A stretch of 43,278 nt of DNA from NCBI GenBank assembly GCA_021299875.1, contig JAJTEW010000015.1, forward strand, positions 1 through 43,278, given 5' to 3'. The notes beneath the pieces are model-generated. The model did not search any database. It was not told the origin of the DNA and worked only from the letters and a program-made list of their open reading frames with translations. The translations under genes and the position numbers were made by a program. Positions 16,168-23,924 of the stretch are shown piece after piece. The DNA comes from Comamonadaceae bacterium (GTDB lineage Bacteria > Pseudomonadota > Gammaproteobacteria > Burkholderiales > Burkholderiaceae_C). The first letter of the stretch is position 1; the number at the start of each line of letters is the position of its first letter.

Positions 16168-16183
16168 CTTCAGATTGCTGAAG
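16168..16183. promoter_or_regulatory. Short hairpin/dyad upstream of the Bug-molybdoenzyme operon
   Basis: CTTCAG, ATTG, CTGAAG forms a perfect 6 bp stem with a 4-base loop 34 bp before the Bug start. Outside it AATCAA and TTGATT give a second, nested pairing. It could be an operator or a leader hairpin. No T-run long enough for a terminator follows. Confidence 0.3.
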
Positions 16184-16216
16184 TTTGTTTGATTCGTATT
16201 CTTAAGGAAACAAGCC

Positions 16217-17194
16217 ATGGTGTTGAAATTTTTCATCAGACTTTCTGTGTTGTGGGCCCTCGGGTTGGCAGCGACAACCTGGGCGCAGGGGACCTATCCC
16301 CAAAAACCAGTCACTTTGATCGTGCCATTTCCAGCAGGCGGTATCGCTGATTTGTCGGCCCGTGCGCTCAAGCCTTCGCTGGACAAAGCTTTGGGCCAGT
16401 CGGTGTTGATCGTGAACCGGCCGGGGGCCTCGGGCGCCATTGGTGCGGCTGCGGTCGCCAATGCCAATGCAGACGGTTACACCCTGATGTACACCTTGTC
16501 GAGTGTCGCCAGCGTTCCGGAGCAGGCGATTCTCAACGGTCAAAAAGCCCCCTTTACGCTGGACCAATTCGTTCCTGTGGCTCGGGTCACAGTGGATGTC
16601 GTCAGCCTGGTGGTGCGCGCTGACAGCCCTTACAAAACCTACCAGGACTTTGCGGCTGCATTGAGGGCCAATCCCAAAGGCATGACGTATTCGTCCAGTG
16701 GCAACTACGGCATCAGCCATTTCCCTGCCGAGATGCTGCTGGCGGCCACACAAACCGAGGCGCGCCACATTCCTTACGCGGGTGGGGCGCCCATGTTGAC
16801 GGCCTTGATGGGCGGCCAGGTCGATTTCAACATCCCCGTTCGCACGCTCGCCTTGCCACACGTTCAAAGCGGTCGCCTGCGTTATCTGGCCATGTACGGC
16901 GCCAGGCGTTGGGCGCAGGCACCGGATGTGCCGACCCTCGCCGAATTGGGGGTGCCGATTGATTTTGTTCCTTGGACGGGTCTTTTTGCGCCTGCGGGCA
17001 CACCCGCCGAAGTTCTGGCTACTTTGCGCCGGGCCTTGCGGGCGGCATCTCAGGACAGCCAATTTGTCGAGACGGTCGGGAAAAGCTCGGCCGGTGAAAT
17101 TGCCTATCTGGATGGCAGCGAACTGGAGACCTTCTGGAAGGCCGATCTGGCCCGCACGTCCGTCACCATTCAGCGCATCGGACGCATTCAATGA
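16217..17194 (+). CDS. Bug/TctC-family tripartite tricarboxylate-type solute receptor
   Basis: 325 aa with AAGGAAA ten bases before the ATG. A Sec signal spans residues 1-23 (cleavage near TWA/Q). The mature protein starts TYPQKPVTLIVPFPAGGIADLSAR, the Bug-family signature, and has the ligand-loop region YSSSGNYGISH and the late DVPTLAELG and FAPAGTP motifs. Bug proteins are periplasmic binding proteins for carboxylates and other small organic molecules, very numerous in Burkholderiales. No TctA/TctB membrane genes are present. The gene overlaps the molybdenum-hydroxylase gene by ATGA, so the bound compound is plausibly the enzyme's substrate or a precursor; this is inference from context. 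Confidence 0.94.
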   Translation: MVLKFFIRLSVLWALGLAATTWAQGTYPQKPVTLIVPFPAGGIADLSARALKPSLDKALGQSVLIVNRPGASGAIGAAAVANANADGYTLMYTLSSVASVPEQAILNGQKAPFTLDQFVPVARVTVDVVSLVVRADSPYKTYQDFAAALRANPKGMTYSSSGNYGISHFPAEMLLAATQTEARHIPYAGGAPMLTALMGGQVDFNIPVRTLALPHVQSGRLRYLAMYGARRWAQAPDVPTLAELGVPIDFVPWTGLFAPAGTPAEVLATLRRALRAASQDSQFVETVGKSSAGEIAYLDGSELETFWKADLARTSVTIQRIGRIQ

Positions 17195-19380
17195 CAGCAG
17201 CCGTTCCGCGCGGTTTCACGTTTGACCGCAACGATGGCCGTGCGGTGTTGCCCGGCAATTTGCACACCAACCGCCAATTGGCGCAATGGCTTGATTTCTC
17301 TCAGCCAGGTCGGGTGCGTGTGTTCACAGGCAAGGTGGAATTGGGGCAGGGCATTCTGACGGCCTTGTCCATCATCGCTGCGGATGAACTCGATGTGGGT
17401 TTGGAACAGGTTCACATCGTGAGTGCCAGCACCCTGGAAGGGCCTGACGAAGGCATGACCAGCAGCAGCATTTCAGTCCAGGATTCCGGATCGGCCATTC
17501 GCCATGCCTGTGCAGAAGTGCGTTTTTTGGCCCTTCAGCAAGCGGCCTTTCACCATGGCTTGCCCGCCGATGCCTTGCGCGTCGCGCAAGGACGCTTCAC
17601 CGACGCCCAAGGGCGCGAGTTGGGGGATTATTGGGATTGGCTCCAGGACATCCATCTTGACCGGGAATATGAAGGTTTGTCTCGGCCCAAGCCTGTTGTT
17701 GCGCTCAAGCTGCACGGTCACGGTAAAGTTCGCCGCATTGACCTGACCGACAAGATCATGGGGCAGCCAAGGTTCATCCACGATTTGCGTTGGCCAGGTC
17801 TGCGCCACGGGCGGGTCCTGCGGGCGCCATCGGCCACAGCCCAATTGGCCCAACCAGCGCAACCCGTGCCAGGCGATGTGTTCAATTCCCTGTCCCTGTC
17901 GTCCATTGAACTGGTGGTGGATGGGCGCTTCATCGGTATCGTGGCCGCTTCCGAGCGCGAGGCGGATGCTGCTCTGGCTCGGCTGCAAGAGCGGGTGGTT
18001 TGGCGCGAGTCGGCTTCCTTGCCCGACAGGCATGCCTTGGCCGATTTCTTGCGTCACGCGCCGAATGACACCACTTATCCCATTCAAAAAGGGGAAGTCC
18101 TTGGCGCTGACGATGACGGAGTGACGCTCTCGCGCGAGTACCTCAAGCCTTACATTGCCCACGCCTCGATCGGTCTTTGCTGCGCACTGGCCCAATGGGA
18201 CGGCCAGACCTTACAGGTTTGGACCCACAGCCAGGGTATCCAGAACCTGCGCGATGACCTGACCAAGGCCTTGGGTCTGGACAAACAGGCGATCGTGATG
18301 CGGCACGTGGAGGGTGCCGGATGTTATGGCCACAATGGAGCCGACGATGTGGCGTTTGACGCGGCTCTGTTGGCCATGGCCCAACCCGGTGAACCTGTGC
18401 GCGTCGTGTGGTCCCGCGCAGACGAGCTGTCACAAGCGCCGCTGGGCAGTGCCCACCTGGTCTCGCTCAGGGCCCGCTTGAACGGGCAGGGGCGCATCAG
18501 CCATTGGCACCACGAACTGTGGGCCAATGGCTACAGCTCCCGGCCTGGTCGCGCTTTGGTGCCCACCTTGCTGGGGGCGTCGCAGCGCGCCCAGGGGCAG
18601 CCTATGCCCATTGCCATCAACCCGCCACTGGCCGCAGGGGGAGGCTCGGACCGCAATGCCATTCCAGGTTATTCGTTTGACAACACCCATGTGGTGAACC
18701 ACCGGCTGACGGTCATGCCGATTAGAACCTCGGCCATGCGGGCCTTGGGTGCGTTTGCCAATGTGTTCGCCATCGAGTCCTTCATGGACGAGCTGGCCCA
18801 TGCCAGTGGTCAAGACCCTTTGCAATTTCGCCAACTGCACATGGAGGACCCCAGAAGTCTGGCCGTTTTGAATGCTGTGGTCGATCGCAGCACCTGGTGG
18901 CGTCAGCCCAAAGCCGAGGGTGAGGGCCATGGGCTGGCCTGGGCCCGCTACAAAAACACCTCTGCATGGTGCGCGGTTCTGGCACGCGTGCAGGCTGGCG
19001 AAACGCTGCGTGTGTTGCAGCTCGATGTGGCCGTCGACGTGGGCCGTGTGGTGGACCTGGACGGTGTGATCAACCAGACCGAAGGTGGTGCTTTGCAAGG
19101 CATGAGCTGGGCCCTGAAAGAAGCTGTTCAGTTTGACCGCACGCGTGTGACGACCCAAAGCTGGGCCGATTATCCGATCTTGCGTTTCAGCGAAGTGCCC
19201 GAATTGACCATCCATGTGCTGGATCAGCCGGAGCAACCGTCACTCGGGGCGGGAGAGTCGGTGCAAGCCCCTGTGGCTGCAGCCTTGGGCAATGCCTTGT
19301 TCGATGCCTTGGGGGTGCGTGTTCGCCATTTGCCCTTGTCGCAGGACCATATCCTTCAGGCGCTGAACGCGTCCCAATGA
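17191..19380 (+). CDS. Molybdenum-hydroxylase large subunit (xanthine dehydrogenase family, IorB/NicB/CoxL-like)
   Basis: 729 aa, close to the length of IorB-type subunits. The N-terminal part holds the molybdopterin-cytosine-dinucleotide binding features typical of the isoquinoline oxidoreductase/nicotinate dehydrogenase branch (VFTGKVELGQGILTAL, and GMTSSSISVQDSG). The substrate domain begins near DLTDKIMGQPRFIHDL. The C-terminus keeps the catalytic Glu in LGAGESVQAPVAAALG. It would hydroxylate an N-heterocycle or aldehyde using water, passing electrons to the [2Fe-2S] subunit encoded at 20162. There is no Tat signal and no cytochrome c domain, unlike NicB. It starts inside the Bug stop (ATGA) and is followed after one base by the ModA-like gene. 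The substrate is unknown. Confidence 0.9.
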   Translation: MTAAVPRGFTFDRNDGRAVLPGNLHTNRQLAQWLDFSQPGRVRVFTGKVELGQGILTALSIIAADELDVGLEQVHIVSASTLEGPDEGMTSSSISVQDSGSAIRHACAEVRFLALQQAAFHHGLPADALRVAQGRFTDAQGRELGDYWDWLQDIHLDREYEGLSRPKPVVALKLHGHGKVRRIDLTDKIMGQPRFIHDLRWPGLRHGRVLRAPSATAQLAQPAQPVPGDVFNSLSLSSIELVVDGRFIGIVAASEREADAALARLQERVVWRESASLPDRHALADFLRHAPNDTTYPIQKGEVLGADDDGVTLSREYLKPYIAHASIGLCCALAQWDGQTLQVWTHSQGIQNLRDDLTKALGLDKQAIVMRHVEGAGCYGHNGADDVAFDAALLAMAQPGEPVRVVWSRADELSQAPLGSAHLVSLRARLNGQGRISHWHHELWANGYSSRPGRALVPTLLGASQRAQGQPMPIAINPPLAAGGGSDRNAIPGYSFDNTHVVNHRLTVMPIRTSAMRALGAFANVFAIESFMDELAHASGQDPLQFRQLHMEDPRSLAVLNAVVDRSTWWRQPKAEGEGHGLAWARYKNTSAWCAVLARVQAGETLRVLQLDVAVDVGRVVDLDGVINQTEGGALQGMSWALKEAVQFDRTRVTTQSWADYPILRFSEVPELTIHVLDQPEQPSLGAGESVQAPVAAALGNALFDALGVRVRHLPLSQDHILQALNASQ

Positions 19381-19381
19381 C

Positions 19382-20143
19382 ATGAGCTCATTCACAGCGT
19401 CCCTGGTGGATATTTGCAGTGCGGGCGCGGGGCGTGTCTGGATCGACCAATGTCTGGCCATGCCGCAATGGGCGCAAACGGCGCAGTACCGCACCAGCTT
19501 TGCGGCTTTGCAAAGCACGCTGGACGAGGTGAATCGCCGCTTGGAGGAGGGGCAAGACTGCCAGCTGTGCGTGCTCACCCCCGATGCCATCCGCAGTTTG
19601 CAAAGCCGCTGGCCTGACCGGATCGATTCGATGGGGTCTTTGGGCCAAGCCGAGACCGGTTGGGTGGCCTTGGCAGGCGACGGTCAGGCTTACGATGTCG
19701 CCACCGTCCAGGCTTTGCGCAACACCTTGATGTCCTTGGACGTTTTGCTGGTGCCGGATCTGCTGCAGTCTTCGGGTGGGCGGCATTTGCAGCGTGTGCT
19801 CGACCAACTGGCTATTCCTGCAGCGGACCTGCCCGCCGTGCAGTCTTACCCGGGTGGCGCGCAAGCGGTGGCGGCTCTGCACGCCCATGCCGGTCAGCGT
19901 GTGTTGGCCTGCGCACAGTCCACCGAGGTTCAAGCGGCGCCTCATGCCCACTACCTGGGCCCTTTTCCAGCCCCGCACGGTTTGTCCACCGAGTATGCTG
20001 TGGCCGTTGTTCGCCCCCATCCAAACGACCATGACCCCGAGGCACAGATGGCCTGGTCGGTGGCCTGCGATCTGGCCCGTTACCTGTGCTCACCCGATCA
20101 ACAAGCCCGGCGCCTGGCACTGGGTTTTGCTGCAGTGTCCTGA
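19382..20143 (+). CDS. ModA-like substrate-binding-domain protein without signal peptide
   Basis: 253 aa. Molybdate-binding-protein-like (type II periplasmic binding) features are clear in the middle: VALAGDGQAYDVATVQALRN followed by LLVPD, SSGGRHLQRVLDQLAI, equivalent to the ModA VSTVEAFR, PDP and SG-hinge regions. The end, DLARYLCSPDQQARRLALGF, is also ModA-like. There is no signal peptide or lipobox: the N-terminus MSSFTASLVDICSAG is too polar, and no upstream start is possible because the molybdoenzyme stop is one base away. It lies between the large and small subunit genes of a molybdenum hydroxylase. A cytoplasmic molybdate/cofactor-related or regulatory role is inferred, not established. 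Confidence 0.75.
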   Translation: MSSFTASLVDICSAGAGRVWIDQCLAMPQWAQTAQYRTSFAALQSTLDEVNRRLEEGQDCQLCVLTPDAIRSLQSRWPDRIDSMGSLGQAETGWVALAGDGQAYDVATVQALRNTLMSLDVLLVPDLLQSSGGRHLQRVLDQLAIPAADLPAVQSYPGGAQAVAALHAHAGQRVLACAQSTEVQAAPHAHYLGPFPAPHGLSTEYAVAVVRPHPNDHDPEAQMAWSVACDLARYLCSPDQQARRLALGFAAVS

Positions 20144-20161
20144 TAAAACCCCAGACAGACC

Positions 20162-20626
20162 ATGATCACCATCAATGCCCAGCACATCGCTCTGACAGCG
20201 CCCGACAAAACCCCTTTGCTCAGCCTCTTGCGCAACGAGTTGGGCTTGTCGGGCCCCAAACTGGGCTGCGGTGAAGGCGAGTGTGGCGCTTGCATGGTGC
20301 TGGTGGACGGTCGCCCACAAACGTCTTGCAATTTGCCACTGTGGGCGGTGAAAGGACACGCGGTGACCACGCTCGAGGGCTTGGGCAAGCCAGGACAACC
20401 GCATGCCTTGCAGCAGGCCTTTGTGGAAGAAAACGCAGGCCAGTGCGGCTACTGCCTGAGTGGCATTTTGGTCAGTGCCAGCGCCTTGTTGCAGCACACT
20501 GCCGAACCGACTCGGGCGCAGATTTGTCAGGCCTTGGACAAACACCTGTGCCGTTGTGGGGCGCATGAACGCATCATCCGCGCTGTTCAGCGTGCAGCAC
20601 AAATGAGCAAGCTGGCCACCGCCTGA
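20162..20626 (+). CDS. [2Fe-2S] small subunit of molybdenum hydroxylase (IorA/NicA/CoxS-like)
   Basis: 154 aa, typical for the family. The N-terminal plant-ferredoxin-like cluster motif is in LGCGEGECGACMVLVDG plus TSC. The C-terminal all-helical domain has the second cluster motif in GQCGYCLSGILVSA and KHLCRCGAHERI. It relays electrons from the molybdenum site to an external acceptor. It ends the operon, 18 bp after the ModA-like gene. No FAD (CoxM-type) subunit gene is in the window, consistent with the two-subunit IorAB/NicAB branch. Confidence 0.95.
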   Translation: MITINAQHIALTAPDKTPLLSLLRNELGLSGPKLGCGEGECGACMVLVDGRPQTSCNLPLWAVKGHAVTTLEGLGKPGQPHALQQAFVEENAGQCGYCLSGILVSASALLQHTAEPTRAQICQALDKHLCRCGAHERIIRAVQRAAQMSKLATA

Positions 20627-20664
20627 GCGGCCAGTCTGGGGTGCAAAAAAACGCCTCTACAGAC

Positions 20665-21591
20665 TCAGCGACGTTTGGGGTCTTTGGGGGCCCGTGCCGG
20701 TTTTTTGCGCTGCGCGCGCTCGGCATCGGCCTTTTTGCCCTCGGCCAGCCAGATGGCAAACTCTTCCGGTGTCTCCAACGTCACACGCCCCAATGCGGCA
20801 GACCGGAAGTCGTGGATCACGATTTCGGCGGCCTTGGTGGTGTTGACCCGGCCGCCGCTTTGGATCGCACCCCGGTAGCGTGCAATGGCTTCGAGCAGGG
20901 TTTCGTCGGTGTGGCTGGCCACGTCATGCACTTTGTAGCGCTCGGTGATGGCTTGCGGGTAGTGCGGAATCAGATAGTTCAACAACTCCAGCGCCACCAG
21001 TTCTTCGTCAAAAGCGTTCACGCCAATCGCGCCGCTGGCGGCCAGGTTGTAGCCGCTTTGCTCGACGATGATGCGCGGCCACAGCACGCCGGGCGTGTCG
21101 TACAAATAAAAATCATCGGCCAGCGTGATGCGCTGCTCCAGTTTGGTCACGCCGGCTTCGTCGCCGGTTTTGGCGGCACGTTTGCCTTTGAGGGTGTTGA
21201 TCAGGGTGGACTTGCCCACGTTGGGGATGCCACAAATGAGCACCCGCATGGGCTTGACCATGCCGCCCCGGTTGGGGGCCAACTGGCGGCTGGCATCGAT
21301 CAAGGCCTTGGCGGGCGACACCACGCTGGTGTCCATGCCCAAAGCGCTCACGCCGGGCAGGGCGTTGTAGTGCGCCAGCCATGCCGTGGTTTGCACAGGG
21401 TCGGCCAAGTCTTGCTTGCTCAGGATTTTGAGGGCCGGTTTGCCTTCGATCAGATCGGCCAGCATCGGATTGGCGCTCGATCCCGGCAGTCGCGCGTCCA
21501 GCATCTCAATGACGACGTCAATGTCTTTGATGCGCTCCCCAATCGCCTTGCGCGTGAGGTGCATGTGTCCGGGAAACCATTGAATCGCCAT
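20665..21591 (-). CDS. ylqF: Ribosome biogenesis GTPase YlqF/RbgA
   Basis: 308 aa, usual for YlqF/RbgA. It is a circularly permuted GTPase: the N-terminal signature MAIQWFPGHMHLTRKAI and DARLPGSSANP come first, then G4 (LSKQDLAD), G1 (GIPNVGKSTLIN), the Thr-containing G2 and G3 (YDTPGVLWP). A helical C-terminal domain ends in a basic Lys/Arg-rich tail. RbgA is known to act in late assembly of the 50S subunit in the cytoplasm. It is convergent with the molybdenum-hydroxylase operon with only 38 bp between stops and no clear terminator. Confidence 0.95.
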   Translation of the reverse strand: MAIQWFPGHMHLTRKAIGERIKDIDVVIEMLDARLPGSSANPMLADLIEGKPALKILSKQDLADPVQTTAWLAHYNALPGVSALGMDTSVVSPAKALIDASRQLAPNRGGMVKPMRVLICGIPNVGKSTLINTLKGKRAAKTGDEAGVTKLEQRITLADDFYLYDTPGVLWPRIIVEQSGYNLAASGAIGVNAFDEELVALELLNYLIPHYPQAITERYKVHDVASHTDETLLEAIARYRGAIQSGGRVNTTKAAEIVIHDFRSAALGRVTLETPEEFAIWLAEGKKADAERAQRKKPARAPKDPKRR

Positions 21592-21630
21592 AAATAATCG
21601 CTGAGGGGGAAGGAACCAAAGGGGTTATTG

Positions 21631-22560
21631 TCAGGCACTTGTTAGGCCATCCCTGCACGGGATGGATCCGAATTGCAATGCCTGCCCCACCTCGGCCGCC
21701 AAAAAGTCATACACCGCCCGGATGCGCGCGCTGGTGCGCAGTTCGCGGTGTACCGTCAGCCAAACAGGTAGCCCCGGAAGGGCGTTCATAGGCAGCAAGG
21801 CGGTGATGGAGGGGTCACTTTCTAACGGGTATTCGCCCATGAAGCCGATGCCCAGACCGGCCCGCACAGCGGCCCATTGCACATTCATATCGTCGGTGCG
21901 CAGTCCAAAGCGCAGTGCGCTGACAGGTAAGCCCACAGCTTCAAAGCCCTGCTGAATTTCGGTGTTGGTATCGCCTGCGATCAGGTCGTGCAGGGCTAAA
22001 TCTTCCAGCACTTGCGGTGTTCCCCGGCGAAGCAGGTAGTCGTTGCTGGCGAAGGCGCGCACCCGCACTTGGCCAATTTGCTGGGCCACCAGACTGCTTT
22101 GCTCGGGCCGCACCATGCGCAGGGCGATGTCGGCCTCGCGCAGCAGCAGGTTGCTGACCGAGTTGCTCACCACCAGCTCGACCGTCACCTGCGGCAGCGC
22201 TTGGCGCATGCGCGCCAGGATGGGCGGCAGCAAATGAAAAGCCATAGGCTGGCTGGCCGACAAGCGCACGCTGCCTTGCACCGATTGGCCGGCCCCCAAG
22301 GCCAGCCTTGAAAAATCGGCAGCGCCCGCGTACATGGCCCGCGCTGATTCGGCCAACGCCACCGCATGGCTTGTGGCTTGCAGGCCGCGCCCGGTGCGCT
22401 CAAACAGCAGCAGATTCAGCTGACTTTCCAGTTCGGCAATATGCCGCCCCAGCGTGGGTTGGCTAACGCCTGTGGCACGGGCTGCGCCCATCAGGCTGCC
22501 GTGTTCCATGGCCGCCAAAAAGGACTGGATCAAGGCCCAGTTGAAGTTTGACTTATTCAT
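21631..22560 (-). CDS. LysR-family transcriptional regulator
   Basis: 309 aa from the ATG at 22560, giving the normal LysR layout with the helix-turn-helix beginning ten residues in (NWALIQSFLAAMEHGSLMGAA, RATGVSQPTLGRHIAELE). The frame stays open 26 codons upstream, but that extension runs into the divergent promoter region. The effector-binding domain at about 90-300 has normal features (VRLSASQPMAFHLLPPIL, ADIALRM). It faces the oxidoreductase gene at 22668 across 107 bp, the classic arrangement in which the LysR protein controls its divergent neighbour. It is 39 bp downstream-adjacent to ylqF on the same strand but probably transcribed from its own promoter. Confidence 0.92.
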   Translation of the reverse strand: MNKSNFNWALIQSFLAAMEHGSLMGAARATGVSQPTLGRHIAELESQLNLLLFERTGRGLQATSHAVALAESARAMYAGAADFSRLALGAGQSVQGSVRLSASQPMAFHLLPPILARMRQALPQVTVELVVSNSVSNLLLREADIALRMVRPEQSSLVAQQIGQVRVRAFASNDYLLRRGTPQVLEDLALHDLIAGDTNTEIQQGFEAVGLPVSALRFGLRTDDMNVQWAAVRAGLGIGFMGEYPLESDPSITALLPMNALPGLPVWLTVHRELRTSARIRAVYDFLAAEVGQALQFGSIPCRDGLTSA

Positions 22561-22667
22561 AAATGAATGGCTGATGATCGAATTTATGCAATTGTGCAAC
22601 AGCCACCGTCTCCAGACAATCGTCTTCAGCCTGCACAAACCCTTGACGAACCCTCAGGAGAAACACC

Positions 22668-23828
22668 ATGAACAGACGACACATCTTGCGCATTGCTGGC
22701 GCCGGTTTCATCGCCGCAGCCACCGTGACCAGCTTGACCGGCTGCAACAGCAGCATGCCCGCCGAGGCCATCGCGGCCTGGCAACCCCCAGCCGACAACT
22801 TAGACATCCGCCGCTGGGTGCTGTCGCACGCCTTGCTGGCCCCAAACGCGCACAACCTGCAGTCTTGGCTTGTTGATCTGGACACGCCTGACGCCATCGT
22901 GCTGCGCATGGACATGAGTCGTTTGCTGCCCGAGACCGATCCGCTGTCGCGCCAGTTGGTGATCAGCCAGGGTACCTTCATCGAGGTGCTGGACCTGGCC
23001 GCCCGCCAGCGCGGCTTCCGCACCGAGGTCACGCCTTTCCCCGAAGGCGAGTTCAGTGCCAGGGCCCCCGACACCCGGCCCACCGCCCGCATTGGCCTGG
23101 TGCGCGATGCGCAGGTGCAGCCCGATCCGCTGTTTGCGCAGGTGTTCAAGCGCCATACGCACAGGGGTGTGTACGAAGCGCGATCGCCCGATGCCGCCGC
23201 CATGCAGGTGGTGCGCGACAGTGTCAAAGGTTTGCCGGTGACCTTGGGCATGGTCACCCGGGGCGAAGAGGCTGCCATGGCCCGCCATGCGCAAATCGCC
23301 ATGGACGCCTGGCGCACCGAGCTGGTCACGCCGCGCACGCTGTTGGAGTCTTACCATGTGCTGCGCATTGGCCCCAAGGAAATCGCGCAGCACCGCGACG
23401 GCATATCGCTGAACTCGCCTATGGTGCGAGTCCTGACAACCCTAGGGTTGTTTGACCGCACGCAAGCGTCTGCCCCCGAAAGCTCGGCGATCAAAGGCCA
23501 GCTGGATCGATTCAATGCTGCCATAGCCAGCACTCCGGCTTATTTTTGGCTGAACACCGAGCGCAATGACCGCATCACCCAGCTGCAAACCGGGCGTGCC
23601 TATGTGCGGGCCCAACTGGCCGCTGCGGCGCAGGGCTTGTCCATGCACCCTTTGTCGCAGGCCCTGCAGGAATACCCTGAGCAAGCCCCGCACTTCAAGG
23701 CCGTGCACCAGTTGCTGGGTGCCACTGAGCGCGGGCAAACGGTGCAGATGTGGACGCGGCTGGGTTACGGGCCTGAGATGGGTCCGTCACCTCGTCGGGG
23801 ACTGGAAGCACATCTGAGCAAGGCTTGA
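22668..23828 (+). CDS. Acg-family FMN-binding nitroreductase-like lipoprotein (Tat-like signal)
   Basis: 386 aa. The N-terminus has twin Arg (residues 3-4), a hydrophobic stretch and a lipobox LTGC with Cys26, so it is probably exported, perhaps by Tat, and lipidated. The mature part starts with a nitroreductase-like segment (IRRWVLSHALLAPNAHNLQSW, where Asn and Gln resemble FMN contacts) and continues as a duplicated nitroreductase fold of the Acg type (RHTHRGVYEARSPD, a later GLSMHPLSQALQEY). Members bind FMN; the reaction is usually unknown, and some are thought to sequester rather than turn over flavin. GGAG lies 8-10 bases before the ATG. Control by the divergent LysR gene is inferred. 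Confidence 0.82.
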   Translation: MNRRHILRIAGAGFIAAATVTSLTGCNSSMPAEAIAAWQPPADNLDIRRWVLSHALLAPNAHNLQSWLVDLDTPDAIVLRMDMSRLLPETDPLSRQLVISQGTFIEVLDLAARQRGFRTEVTPFPEGEFSARAPDTRPTARIGLVRDAQVQPDPLFAQVFKRHTHRGVYEARSPDAAAMQVVRDSVKGLPVTLGMVTRGEEAAMARHAQIAMDAWRTELVTPRTLLESYHVLRIGPKEIAQHRDGISLNSPMVRVLTTLGLFDRTQASAPESSAIKGQLDRFNAAIASTPAYFWLNTERNDRITQLQTGRAYVRAQLAAAAQGLSMHPLSQALQEYPEQAPHFKAVHQLLGATERGQTVQMWTRLGYGPEMGPSPRRGLEAHLSKA

Positions 23829-23924
23829 TGGAGTGGCCGTGGTTTTGGTCCCAAAATAGCCATCCAACACCAATACCAACAACAACGCCGCAAATGCCAC
23901 AAAGGGCGACACGAGAGCTTTCCA

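Noticed and set aside
16202..17191. 329-codon minus-strand ORF opposite the Bug gene, and the 532-codon minus-strand ORF at 32583-34181 opposite prpE
   Set aside because: Both are antisense shadows of genes with clear family motifs; long antisense frames are common at this GC content.
22561..22667. A LysR T-N11-A box in the divergent promoter region
   Set aside because: The AT-rich segment contains several T-N11-A spacings and a CAATTG palindrome, but none stands out enough to call a binding site.
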